Shown piece by piece: positions 27,601 to 34,835 of a stretch of DNA of 43,047 nucleotides (positions are counted from its first letter, which is position 1; the number at the start of each line of letters is the position of its first letter). The position numbers were made by a program, and so were the translations under genes. Source of the stretch: Niastella sp. (lineage in GTDB: Bacteria; Bacteroidota; Bacteroidia; Chitinophagales; Chitinophagaceae); contig JAGIBF010000070.1 of assembly GCA_017744515.1 (NCBI GenBank), positions 1-43,047 of the forward strand. The letters are read 5' to 3'. The notes below the pieces were generated by a model, which saw nothing but the letters and a program-made list of their open reading frames with translations, did not search any database and had not been told where the DNA came from.

Positions 27601-29367
27601 GCTGAGGAAGGTAACACCCCTGGTATGTGCCACTACACCCTGCAAGAAGGAGCCGGTGTTGGATGAACCGGAGCTGTTATGTGCCTCGTCCAGTATCATA
27701 ATATTGTCAATGGCGATCTGCATTAGAAAGCCGGGCTTCTCCGGTTTCTTGTCCGGGCTGTTGAACTGGCTGTACGTAGCCACCACAAAATCAAATCCTG
27801 CGGGCAACTGCCTGCTCTCAAAGACTGCCTGCTGTTCATTGGCTGGTAAAGCCTGGTAGACCACGTTGCCGTCTTCATCTTTGATATCTGTTTTGCTTTC
27901 ACGGGCGTTGACGATAAAAGGACGCAGGTGACCACTGCCGATGGCTGCGAGGTCACGGTATATATCGCTAAAAAGATTTGCCTTTTCGGTCAGAAAAACC
28001 GGATGCAGTCCCTGTTGAGTAGCATACCGGATGACAGAAGCGGCTACCCGTCCTTTACCAATACCGGTTTGGTCGCCAATGATCATGCCCTGGTTCCGGG
28101 CCTCGATGTTGTAAATAGCCATGCCTACGGCATCTATCTGTTCAGCAGATAATGCCTTACATAAAGCAGTTTTCGTAGGATAACCCAACCGGTGACGAAC
28201 AAAGTTGTCCATATCGCCGCCTACCTCCTGCCGGATGCGGTCAACGGCTGATTGAGTCTCAAAGGCCATACTATCTGGCACCTGGGTGTCGAGGACGATA
28301 CAAGCCTGGGAAGCTGGCTGGTAAGGCGCTTCAAGAGTATCTCCTAAACCACTCTCATAAAGAAGGGCTTTCAATTTTAATGCTTTTTGTTCCAGGACAC
28401 TGGTGCGGTTGATCATGGTTTGTCTCATAGCATTGGTTACCCGGTTATAGAGTTCATCAAAAGTATTTACTACGACATCATGCCCTTTATTGTAAAGGGG
28501 GGCCACACCTTGTGGCGTTGGCTTTCTGCCGTCAATCAGGATGAGGCGCACGTCAAAGCCTGTTCCCTGACGTGTATAGAGTTTTTTACCATTGATGTTG
28601 ATCACATCCTGCACATGGTAGCGACTATAGAGGTAGTTGAAGAAAATGCGGTTCCTGCCAGCCTGCATCCTGCCCAGGTCATCCCAACGGGTATGTCCCC
28701 CAATGATGATGGCCGCTTTACCATTGTCGGCCATAGTATCGAGCGCCCGCAGGGACATGAGCTGTTCGAGAGTAGTAATTTTATATCCTTCATAATCTAC
28801 CGGCTGCTGAAGGGTGCCAAATGGCGGGTTAGTGATCACCGCTGTAAAACGTCTTTCATATCCTTTAAAGGGAATGGTGGCATCCAATCGCATGACTTTG
28901 GCAAAACCCTGTACTTTCAGGTTGTTATTTCGGACGTTATCAATTTCATTAACGAAAACATTACCTGGTTTAGCTGCAATGGTCAGCAGCCCATTGCCGG
29001 CAGATGGCTCAAAGGCTAATCCCCCGGTAAAATGCAGGTCGTCCAGCCTGCAAAAGATTCCCGCCAGGTAAGCAATGGGCGCAGGAGTAGAATATTGTTG
29101 CAGTAAGATGGACTGGCTGGTACGGTGGGATAAAATGGCCTGCCGGGAATACAAGTCCACGATCTTTTCGTATTTCTGGACCATAGACAGCGATAAACCA
29201 GCTATATACCGGGCGCACCTGACGATAGCCAGTTCAGTCAGTTCCTTGATTAACGTTTTATCCGTGATACCGTAAGCGGCAGCCTCTTTCTCCACCGTTC
29301 GCTTGTTCATGTAAGCTCCCTTGCTCAACAGGGCGAATACTTTATTAACAAACTGCTGCTGCTTCAT
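24673..29367 (-). CDS. Giant DNA adenine methyltransferase / Strawberry-notch helicase
   Basis: This 1564-residue protein starts at ATG 29367. A methyltransferase domain holds motif I FEPSAGNGLL (about 119-128) and motif IV NPPF (180-183), as in N6-adenine enzymes. A superfamily 2 helicase of Strawberry-notch type follows, with Walker A DQTGIGKGR (432-440), DEAH (560-563), a FLSATFAKRP motif III, and C-terminal INQSGSTGASAHAIP and KRGRINRTGQ (about 950). A long helical tail ends the protein. Related methyltransferase-helicase giants occur in phages and plasmids; P1 DarB, a virion-borne anti-restriction protein, has a similar combination. Either anti-restriction or replication is plausible. 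Confidence 0.9.
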   Translation of the reverse strand: MKQQQFVNKVFALLSKGAYMNKRTVEKEAAAYGITDKTLIKELTELAIVRCARYIAGLSLSMVQKYEKIVDLYSRQAILSHRTSQSILLQQYSTPAPIAYLAGIFCRLDDLHFTGGLAFEPSAGNGLLTIAAKPGNVFVNEIDNVRNNNLKVQGFAKVMRLDATIPFKGYERRFTAVITNPPFGTLQQPVDYEGYKITTLEQLMSLRALDTMADNGKAAIIIGGHTRWDDLGRMQAGRNRIFFNYLYSRYHVQDVININGKKLYTRQGTGFDVRLILIDGRKPTPQGVAPLYNKGHDVVVNTFDELYNRVTNAMRQTMINRTSVLEQKALKLKALLYESGLGDTLEAPYQPASQACIVLDTQVPDSMAFETQSAVDRIRQEVGGDMDNFVRHRLGYPTKTALCKALSAEQIDAVGMAIYNIEARNQGMIIGDQTGIGKGRVAASVIRYATQQGLHPVFLTEKANLFSDIYRDLAAIGSGHLRPFIVNARESKTDIKDEDGNVVYQALPANEQQAVFESRQLPAGFDFVVATYSQFNSPDKKPEKPGFLMQIAIDNIMILDEAHNSSGSSNTGSFLQGVVAHTRGVTFLSATFAKRPDNMPIYAMKTAIADCTMSRDQLVDAITRGGVALQEVLSAQLVAEGQMLRRERSFEGVEVNYLSLDDKAEEHRAIADNITDILRDIIAFQDRFIKKEVEELDKIVAAEGKEMEVRKGTSQAGVDNQPYFSKIFQVINQMLFSLKAEAVAERAIMRLKEGKKPVIAFASTMGSFIETLETDTGMPVGDGDIINADFSEVLQRGLDGIFRYTEKDVNGQSVYKRFALSDLAPEAVNVYNDIAQRINSIATGITISPIDVIIKILKEAGYSVAEVTGRKFELQLNKGKASGMVLSRKKINTNDAFRKFNNNEVDVLMINQSGSTGASAHAIPTAKVPREQVRQRVMIVLQAELDINTEVQKRGRINRTGQILKPIYDYVTSAIPAEKRLMMMLQKKLKSLDANTTSNQKQSTKILDVPDFLNKYGDKIVKEYLLENPPVNKLLDDPLKMERSSEDSSGGGDSAIEDAAHRVSGRVAVLSTKMQQEFYLEIAQRYSDYVEYLQQIGEYDLEVEAMNLQAEATSSRVIKMGNGSDSAFGDDSVLETIKANVLKKPFTAAELDNLLTEALQGRQPNEVTKELQEGYERFSQQRLTEELAEEAAYYDQLVQDIPQEKKIRKLEDNQQAWLAAIAERKKELETARKKKMELLQTKARNNKSYLLNIFRFFHPGRAINYPVESFSEGNQEVPAVFIGYLIDLKKKNPYIPSQIKLRFAIANSSKYLAIPASYSKDITSIIGVSVNKPQPEKAALLQDWETYIKQTSVDRKTRHVITGNLLQAFSDFKGKLVSYTTHDGQVKKGILLPEYWDPGEQVADNVTVPINKALPLIRSLVHNGHITTNNGLSFFKQGQQFKIVVGGSRVRGGDVYLDKDLLHLVHKGVFEKASDKMIAIVEESEINIFVETLQKNHKMSVTLNSVQFRQVEKQAVPSPARRPIELPPPAPAEEQPAKVVDMGKRRRLEMEARALKLKLELLAA

Positions 29368-29395
29368 GGCTGGACTTGATTCAGATCAATTATTG

Positions 29396-29426
29396 AAAAA
29401 AGAACATCTTGTACTCAAAAAAGAAC
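29396..29426. repeat. Two direct repeats upstream of the giant gene
   Basis: AAAAAAGAAC occurs at 29396-29405 and 29417-29426, exactly 21 nt apart (two helical turns), 29 to 59 nt before the ATG of the methyltransferase-helicase gene. The spacing suits a dimeric regulator. Confidence 0.4.
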
Positions 29427-29461
29427 GTAATTTTCTAAGCGTTTACACTTAACGGAAACTA

Positions 29462-29519
29462 ACACCTTATAAAGGTGTCGAAATATTTCAAAGGATAAGG
29501 TTTAATGGTTAATCCATTA
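29462..29519. repeat. Two inverted repeats in the giant-gene upstream region
   Basis: ACACCTT/AAGGTGT (29462-29478, 3-nt spacer) and TAATGG/CCATTA (29503-29519, 5-nt spacer). These are possible operators in the 183-nt gap between the late block and the giant gene; no ORF is evident in the gap. Confidence 0.4.
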
Positions 29520-29520
29520 G

Positions 29521-29544
29521 AACCCCGTATGTCTATGCGGGGTT
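29521..29544 (-). terminator. Terminator at the end of the late block
   Basis: AACCCCGTAT (29521-29530) pairs with ATGCGGGGTT (29535-29544) around GTCT, a 10-bp stem with one G-U pair. It lies 7 nt past the stop of the last leftward gene (29551). The better T-rich tail is on the plus side, so direction is not certain. Confidence 0.6.
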
Positions 29545-29550
29545 TCTTTA

Positions 29551-30114
29551 TTACTTATCGGTGGGTAAATACGTGAGATTGTAGCGTTTATCCCAAATAT
29601 GCTCCATACGGCTATGGCCGCCTGCCCAGTCTGTAATCGTGATCTTATGCTGAGGGGCAATGGTGCTTACCCGTTTGATTGACCAAACCGATTTTGCGGG
29701 GTCTGCACCAGGCAGGGCATAACCATAATAAATGATGTGCGGGCATGATTCATCTATGCGGCTGGCTTCACTGATGGTACCGGACTGGGTAGCAGACAAT
29801 ACATTTTTGATGTCACCCAGCGCTTGTTTGATGGCCCCCAGTTCAGCAAGGCTTAGTTCTTCGTATTTATTGCCAAAGTCCAGCATGGACTTGATGGCAT
29901 CCCGCAGGGCCGCTGCATTGGAACACCCGGAAGGTTGTGTTACCTCGTTATATTTGACATACACATTTTTCAGACTGTTTTCCCATACAACGATACATAC
30001 CGTGTCATCACGGACAGTTTCAATCGTCCTGATCTGCGATTTTGTCAACAGTAAAACACCGTTCTCACTGGTAATGCGCAAGGTGGCACCATCACTGGTT
30101 ATCTGTGTAGGCAT
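29551..30114 (-). CDS. Putative spike-like protein A (shares N-terminal domain with its neighbour)
   Basis: This 187-residue protein has an N-terminal domain of about 95 residues (TLRITSENGVLLLTKSQIRTIETVRDDTV... AALRDAIKSML) homologous to that of the 243-residue protein upstream. Its C-terminal part differs: WSIKRVSTIAPQHKITITDWAGGHSR and a Trp/Tyr-rich end. A common base with divergent tips is the usual layout of virion spike or receptor-binding proteins. It is the last gene of the late block, before a hairpin. No known family was recognised. Confidence 0.65.
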   Translation of the reverse strand: MPTQITSDGATLRITSENGVLLLTKSQIRTIETVRDDTVCIVVWENSLKNVYVKYNEVTQPSGCSNAAALRDAIKSMLDFGNKYEELSLAELGAIKQALGDIKNVLSATQSGTISEASRIDESCPHIIYYGYALPGADPAKSVWSIKRVSTIAPQHKITITDWAGGHSRMEHIWDKRYNLTYLPTDK

Positions 30115-30121
30115 GGTTCAA

Positions 30122-30853
30122 TCAAGGATTTTGGCTCAGTAATTCCTTTATGTCGGTCAGTAGCGTTTTAACGGAAGTAAGTAAGGTTATTTGGTTATCC
30201 TGCTTTGTCAATAGTGTCTCATGAAGCACCTTGCTGCCAGTTAAAATAGTACCGATAGTGGTAAGTGCTGTTATCTGTGTTTCCAGTTTACCAGTTTGCA
30301 CTTGCTGGTTATCCAACGAAGTATCATTAAGCCCCTTAATGGCTGTGAGGATATTACCCAGCGAAGTAAGTTCTGATAACTGCTTTTTAAGTTCACTGGT
30401 CTGTTCTTGCTGACCATTCAATATTTTCTCGTTGCCCTCTTTAGTCTCCAATAACCGGTTATTGATCGCCACTAAGCCATTCACCTGCAATTGCTGGAAG
30501 TTCAGGTCTATTTGCAGGCTGCTATGCCATAGGTTGAAAAGCTGCTTGATCTCATTTAACTGGTCTATCTGCGTCTGTAGTTTGATCAAAGCATTTTCTT
30601 CATATCCATTTTCATTGTCCAGCATGTGGCTGATAGCATCCCGTAAGGCGGCCACATCTACCAGCCCGGCAGGAACGGTAACGTCTGACAACTTGACCAG
30701 GATCTCCTGAAGCGGGCCTGCGCCCTGACTGATCTTTACGGTATCATCCCGGACTACCTCAATGGACTTCACCTGGGATTTAGCCAGCATGAGTACACTG
30801 CTGTCTGTCACCAGCCGTAAAAAAGCGCCGTAACTGTATATCTGCACATTCAT
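30122..30853 (-). CDS. Putative spike-like protein B (shared N-terminal domain plus coiled-coil stalk)
   Basis: This 243-residue protein has an N-terminal domain FLRLVTDSSVLMLAKSQVKSIEVVRDDTV... AALRDAISHML that matches protein A. From about residue 100 to the end the sequence is heptad-like and rich in Leu, Gln and Glu (LQTQIDQLNEIKQLF, repeated LETQITALTTIGTIL/ELTSLGNIL-like units), suggesting a long coiled-coil, perhaps trimeric, stalk. No enzyme motif is present. It sits 7 nt upstream of protein A in the same operon. Confidence 0.65.
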   Translation of the reverse strand: MNVQIYSYGAFLRLVTDSSVLMLAKSQVKSIEVVRDDTVKISQGAGPLQEILVKLSDVTVPAGLVDVAALRDAISHMLDNENGYEENALIKLQTQIDQLNEIKQLFNLWHSSLQIDLNFQQLQVNGLVAINNRLLETKEGNEKILNGQQEQTSELKKQLSELTSLGNILTAIKGLNDTSLDNQQVQTGKLETQITALTTIGTILTGSKVLHETLLTKQDNQITLLTSVKTLLTDIKELLSQNP

Positions 30854-30855
30854 GG

Positions 30856-31029
30856 CTATTGCTTTTTGGTAGTTTCAAGCAGGGCCAGTTCAGCGATAAT
30901 CGCACCGACAAACCCTCCGATCATGACGTACGGCACTTCTGATTTGCCTTTTGCTTTGGCAAACCAGTAAAAGGCCAATGAGCTGATAAGTGTGGTTGTT
31001 GCTATAACTGTCCTGTCCCTGCTTTCCAT
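30856..31029 (-). CDS. 57-residue two-helix membrane protein
   Basis: The ATG is at 31029 and the stop at 30856-30858. The product begins MESRDRTVIATTTLISSLAF and has two hydrophobic segments (TVIATTTLISSLAFYWFA and VMIGGFVGAIIAELALL) separated by a short lysine-rich loop. Its stop lies 2 nt before the start of the coiled-coil protein B. It could be a holin-like or virion membrane protein. Confidence 0.6.
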   Translation of the reverse strand: MESRDRTVIATTTLISSLAFYWFAKAKGKSEVPYVMIGGFVGAIIAELALLETTKKQ

Positions 31030-31035
31030 TGATAG

Positions 31036-31692
31036 TTATTTAAGCGTCTGGTGAACAAGCAAGCCGCCGAGTACTGCCAGCACAACGTTTAAGAAACCTT
31101 TTCCCCGTTTCTGCCGGCGGATGGTCTTTCGTTGTGTGTCGTTCTCTTTAAGCAAAGCGACCTGCTGATCAAGCACTTTGTTGAAACTGGTGTGCAGGCT
31201 ATCATATTGGTACTGCTGCCAGTCAATAACACTGTCTTGTAATGACAACTGCTGTCTCAGATTGTCAGTCAGTTCTTCATAGATGCTGTCTTTGGTATTG
31301 CTCATCGTAACCACTTCCTGTAAGCTGGCCGCCAGGCTATCGCAGTTCTCCAGCTTTACCAGGGTGTCATTTGTGGTATAGTGAACGGTGAGCAAATCAT
31401 CAATGGTTCTTTTAAGGGAGCGGTTTTCTTTTTTGACTGCTGTCAAGGCTGTTTGTGTCTTAGCGGCTTGTGCTTGCAAGCCATCATTGATCTGCTGTAT
31501 GGAATCCAATCTGTCGCTCATGGCCTGTTCTTTCCAGGCCAGTTCTTTGCGTAAGCGGGCCGGGTCATCGGTTACCACTTTTTTGGCAGCAGGTGCCGTT
31601 TCATCATGGCAGGAAAAAAGCCGGGTACAAAAGAAGAGTATGATCAATACAACTACGCTGGTGAGCAGTAGCCTGAATTTAGTAGCATTCAT
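31036..31692 (-). CDS. Coiled-coil membrane protein, spanin-like
   Basis: This 218-residue protein has an N-terminal membrane segment (LLLTSVVVLIILFFCTRLF) with Cys residues just after it. A long coiled coil (about 45-190, for example DSIQQINDGLQAQAAKTQ) and a short hydrophobic C-terminus (LNVVLAVLGGLLVHQTL) follow. A protein anchored at both ends with a coiled coil between is what a unimolecular spanin looks like, and its place beside holin- and endolysin-like genes fits. No lipobox is certain, so the function is inferred. Confidence 0.6.
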   Translation of the reverse strand: MNATKFRLLLTSVVVLIILFFCTRLFSCHDETAPAAKKVVTDDPARLRKELAWKEQAMSDRLDSIQQINDGLQAQAAKTQTALTAVKKENRSLKRTIDDLLTVHYTTNDTLVKLENCDSLAASLQEVVTMSNTKDSIYEELTDNLRQQLSLQDSVIDWQQYQYDSLHTSFNKVLDQQVALLKENDTQRKTIRRQKRGKGFLNVVLAVLGGLLVHQTLK

Positions 31693-31721
31693 AATGTCGG
31701 ATTGTTTTGATCGGTGAATAA

Positions 31722-31973
31722 TTAGAGTTGGTTGGATTTGTTGTCTGGCGGGTTGATTGCTTTTCTTTCAAAGCTGTACCCGAATGTCCCTGCGGCGATC
31801 AAGCTGGCGAAGGTGTAGAACATGCTATCCGGTACTGATTTGCCAAAGAACTGTTGACCTATCCAGCTAATGAGTAATGCCAATAGAAGGATAGCGATCA
31901 CCAGTTCCCGCATACTGTAGTGCCCGTTCTTGTCCTTCATCAGTTGTTGCAGGAAATTATGTAGCTGTTTCAT
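31722..31973 (-). CDS. Small two-helix membrane protein, holin-like
   Basis: This 83-residue protein has an amphipathic N-terminus (MKQLHNFLQQLMKDKNG), then two hydrophobic segments (LVIAILLLALLISWIG and MFYTFASLIAAGTFGY) and a charged tail. Its ATG overlaps the TGA of the 26-codon peptide upstream (ATGA). Size and topology fit a class II holin, and an endolysin-like gene is upstream. No signature motif proves it. Confidence 0.6.
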   Translation of the reverse strand: MKQLHNFLQQLMKDKNGHYSMRELVIAILLLALLISWIGQQFFGKSVPDSMFYTFASLIAAGTFGYSFERKAINPPDNKSNQL

Positions 31974-32050
31974 GAAGTGTTTTTTTGAATGAGACGGTAA
32001 GTGACCAAGGACAGACCGGCTGCGATAAGCAGCCCGACCAGGCTGATCAC
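31970..32050 (-). CDS. 26-residue single-helix membrane peptide
   Basis: This is a GTG-started frame whose product begins MISLVGLLIAAGLSLVTYRL and ends IQKNTS, one membrane helix with a basic end. Its GTG overlaps the TAG of the upstream endolysin-like gene (TAGTG) and its TGA overlaps the ATG of the holin-like gene downstream (ATGA). That exact two-sided overlap is strong evidence for a real gene. It may be a small holin/antiholin or virion membrane peptide. Confidence 0.6.
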   Translation of the reverse strand: MISLVGLLIAAGLSLVTYRLIQKNTS

Positions 32051-32679
32051 TAATTTTTTTTTGTGATCAGTTTGCCTGCACTGTCAAATTCCGGGATGCT
32101 GCCATCTGGCAGACCGGATAACAGGGTATAATTAAAGCTGTTCCCGTAAAGATTTTTGTGACGCTCTGCGAGTTGAAGGAAGGCAGCAAAGTCGCCTGCA
32201 TTAGCAAAGACCTGGCAACCGGCAGAATAACGGTCAATCGTTTTGGTAGTGCCGCTCTCCTGGGCGCGGTGAATATTGATACCGAATAGCCCCGCTTCTT
32301 CGCGGCCCGTTTTGTAATCGGCCCTACCATCCCGGTTGAAGTCGCGTACTACTGTGACTGGTTTTACCTGTACGAGTGCAAGGTATTTACCCCGGTGCAT
32401 ACCGAGCGCATGGCTGCCGAGGTATTGACCAGGCTTTAATATGGCAGTGCCGAGTTCACTGATGGGATTCTGCAACCAGTAAGTTCCAGGGTCTGTGGTA
32501 GCCCGCCAACTAAATGCAGCCGGTTTACCAGTGTTGTCAGTAAATAGCACATTGAGGCTGTCGTTGAACACATTGGGTATGCTGGTGTTGGCCCTGATAC
32601 CGATCACGTTCAATTCAAATGGGCGTGCAACAATCCTGTACCCCCGCTCTGCAAGGGCATTCCGTAAAATGGTTTCCAT
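32050..32679 (-). CDS. Endolysin-like peptidoglycan enzyme (L,D-transpeptidase-type active site)
   Basis: This 209-residue protein contains GLFGINIHRA (His137) and IDRYSAGCQVF (Ser152, Cys155), the H...S-x-G-C arrangement of YkuD-like L,D-transpeptidases and related phage lysins. A D-x-N-x-D-G-x-x-x-D loop (113-122) resembles a calcium-binding EF-hand/dockerin site. No signal peptide is visible, so release would need a holin; a holin-like gene follows directly. A second reading is a cell-wall remodelling enzyme used on entry. Confidence 0.65.
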   Translation of the reverse strand: METILRNALAERGYRIVARPFELNVIGIRANTSIPNVFNDSLNVLFTDNTGKPAAFSWRATTDPGTYWLQNPISELGTAILKPGQYLGSHALGMHRGKYLALVQVKPVTVVRDFNRDGRADYKTGREEAGLFGINIHRAQESGTTKTIDRYSAGCQVFANAGDFAAFLQLAERHKNLYGNSFNYTLLSGLPDGSIPEFDSAGKLITKKN

Positions 32680-32690
32680 ATAATTAGGAT

Positions 32691-33110
32691 TTAGTAAATA
32701 AGGGGGAACAGGGAGCGAAGGGTTAACAGGTTGCTATAACTGGGTAGCTTGCGCTGTAGCCATCGGGGTATATGTTGAGTCAGCCAACGGGCGGCTGTTA
32801 CCAGTGATTTAGCTGTAGCTGTCTGATTGAGTTCACTGGCATATACGATTTTGGCATCGGGATGTGCTACGGACAAATCAAGCAATAAGGAGAACAGGGC
32901 ACCACTGTCTTGTGCATAGGTGTCACTACCAACATAAACTACCTCGATACAGCCTGCTTTGTGTTCCAGTGGCTTTAAGGGAATGGCTTTGCCGCTAACA
33001 GTAACGAGATGATGATAATTTCTTTTGCGCTGGTAAGACAAGTCTGCCCAGTCGGTAACAGGTACGATATGCACAAGGATGTAGCTGATCAAAAATTGTT
33101 GAGTTTTCAT
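32691..33110 (-). CDS. Possible degenerate amidase_2/PGRP-like protein
   Basis: This 139-residue protein reads NYHHLVTVSGKAIPLKPLEHKAG, then CIEVVYVGSDTYAQDSGALFSLLLDLSVAHPDAKIVYASEL. This follows the layout of N-acetylmuramoyl-L-alanine amidase_2 (YHYVIT-DG-I-RPL, IGI-YVGG, L-LL-L---YP-A-I-GH). The usual GH near the end reads YASEL, so the zinc site looks lost. It may bind rather than cut peptidoglycan. The assignment is by eye and tentative. Confidence 0.5.
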   Translation of the reverse strand: MKTQQFLISYILVHIVPVTDWADLSYQRKRNYHHLVTVSGKAIPLKPLEHKAGCIEVVYVGSDTYAQDSGALFSLLLDLSVAHPDAKIVYASELNQTATAKSLVTAARWLTQHIPRWLQRKLPSYSNLLTLRSLFPLIY

Positions 33111-33134
33111 ATTGTTGGTTTGGGTACGGAATCA

Positions 33135-34142
33135 TTATAGGTACCTGATGCTTTTGGTCGCTATCAGGAAATACCGGCCATTGTTTTCAAACAGAGTGTA
33201 ATCGAGCTTACGGCTCACTTCGGCACCAAGTACCATGCTGGCTGGCACCGGCATATTCTCTGTAGCGTTAATCCAAACATTGGTAGCCTCCGTGGTCACG
33301 ATGGGCCTGCCATCAAAACCATCCAGCGACCATTTATCACCATCGTACTTTAAGCCCATGCGGAGAAACTCAAGGCGGATCTGCTGCTTTTGGGTTTCAT
33401 TGGCGAATGAACCAAGAAGGCCATTGACCAGGGTTTGACGCACGCCACGTAGCCGGTTTTCCACGAAAATGGCACTGACCTGCTGGTAATCCTGTTTTGT
33501 TTTCATTTGCTTGAGCAGGTTCATGACGGTACTAAAGTCACCGGCAGCAGCGGCAGTCAGGAACTTGCCAGCCATTGCATTCTTATCGGTAACACTGGAA
33601 TTGCCTTGCACCACCACATAGTAAGTACTCTCATCAATAGTAGCTGGTAAGCCTGCTTTGGCCAATGCCGCCACGGTCTCCGAACCAAAATCACCATCAG
33701 CGCCATATTTAGGCAGTATGCTGGCCCCGTATTTTGCGATGAGTGCCTGCTGGAGACTTTTAACCAGGTCGCCTTTGCTGCCCTTTTTCAGTGGGAAGCT
33801 GCCAGCAGGGGCCGCCGTCTTTTTAGCGGTACTGCTTTGAGTGGTTGCTTTGGGTATTACAGGTATGGGTACAGGCGCAGGCTGTGGATTGCTATACGAT
33901 GGATAGCTGGTGGATATGTTGGTGGATGGCAGGATGGTCATCAGGTCAGCACTCGTACCCGATGATTTGGATGCCTTACGTTTTTTGTAATACTGCCAGC
34001 CGAGATAGCCCAGGATGCCAGCCGCCCCCACCGCAAGCGCGGTCAGGACTATGTTTCCCTTAGCCTTCTTTTTAGCAGGCTGCTTACGGTTCGGGGACGG
34101 CTTGGTCGGCCTGGCTTTCTTGCCCTTCGCACTGGTTTTCAT
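33135..34142 (-). CDS. Peptidoglycan-binding-domain membrane protein
   Basis: This 335-residue protein has a Lys/Pro-rich cytoplasmic-type N-terminus, one membrane helix (IVLTALAVGAAGILGYLGWQYY), a Ser/Pro-rich linker and a PG_binding_1-like domain. The domain reads PLKKGSKGDLVKSLQQALIAKYG, then GADGDFGSETVAALAKAG, at about 117-165. The C-terminal region (about 195-335) has no domain I recognise; its alpha-helical part loosely resembles the neighbouring annexin-like repeats. It may anchor a particle or complex to the cell wall or virion membrane. Confidence 0.7.
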   Translation of the reverse strand: MKTSAKGKKARPTKPSPNRKQPAKKKAKGNIVLTALAVGAAGILGYLGWQYYKKRKASKSSGTSADLMTILPSTNISTSYPSYSNPQPAPVPIPVIPKATTQSSTAKKTAAPAGSFPLKKGSKGDLVKSLQQALIAKYGASILPKYGADGDFGSETVAALAKAGLPATIDESTYYVVVQGNSSVTDKNAMAGKFLTAAAAGDFSTVMNLLKQMKTKQDYQQVSAIFVENRLRGVRQTLVNGLLGSFANETQKQQIRLEFLRMGLKYDGDKWSLDGFDGRPIVTTEATNVWINATENMPVPASMVLGAEVSRKLDYTLFENNGRYFLIATKSIRYL

Positions 34143-34154
34143 AGGAACAATATC

Positions 34155-34823
34155 TTAGGGTTTATCGGTAATAATTTTCATCATGGAGCCATACTCCCAA
34201 AACTCCAGTTCACTTTTCAGGTCACTGACCAGGTCATTCCCAAACTCTGCCCGGTATACGGTGGCGACCTGTTGAAAGGCGGCTTGCGAGGGTATTTCCA
34301 GGAACACAGCTTTAATCGCTTCTTCATCGGTGCCGGGAAATAATCCGTATGACCAGTCAAAAGCAGCCTTCAGCCGTCTGGCCCATGCCTGGTATTGTTG
34401 TGCGGAAAGCGCCTGCGGTCCACTGTACCTATCTGGTTTGGCACTGATAATAGACAGCATCTCATCGTATTCACTGGTGGTCAGCTCGTCTTTCATGTCG
34501 CGCAACAGACTTTCATTGTACAGCCGCTGGTAAGAGTCAATCACCGCTTTAAAATCTTCTTTACTCGCTATCCGTCGCAGTACCTCACGTATGGCGTTTT
34601 CATCCGTACCTGGCCAGCCATCGTTCTCAAAAGCCATCTTGAGTTGCTTGGCGAACGTGGCAGCATTGCCATCATCGAGGGTTAACCGTTCCTCCAGGTT
34701 GGAGCGGGTTTGCCTGACCAGGTTCCTTACCAAGATGAAGGCACCACCCAGTACAACAATGCCGAGCAGGCCATACTGTATTTTTTCCTTTGTAGTGAAC
34801 TCACCGGCGCGAATGGAAGCCAT
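34155..34823 (-). CDS. Membrane-anchored protein with two annexin-like repeats
   Basis: This 222-residue protein has an N-terminal helix (IQYGLLGIVVLGGAFILVRNLV, about 15-36) and two repeats of about 70 residues. Each carries the annexin signature: PGTDENAIREVLRRIASKED... SYQRLYNESLLRDMKDEL, and PGTDEEAIKAVFLEIPSQAAF... VYRAEFGNDLVSDLKSEL. The G-T-D-E type II-like loop, the Y before the DL-x-D-x-K-x-E-L stretch and the spacing match eukaryotic and the few bacterial annexins. It could bind calcium or membranes. Confidence 0.75.
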   Translation of the reverse strand: MASIRAGEFTTKEKIQYGLLGIVVLGGAFILVRNLVRQTRSNLEERLTLDDGNAATFAKQLKMAFENDGWPGTDENAIREVLRRIASKEDFKAVIDSYQRLYNESLLRDMKDELTTSEYDEMLSIISAKPDRYSGPQALSAQQYQAWARRLKAAFDWSYGLFPGTDEEAIKAVFLEIPSQAAFQQVATVYRAEFGNDLVSDLKSELEFWEYGSMMKIITDKP

Positions 34824-34835
34824 GACAATGATGGT

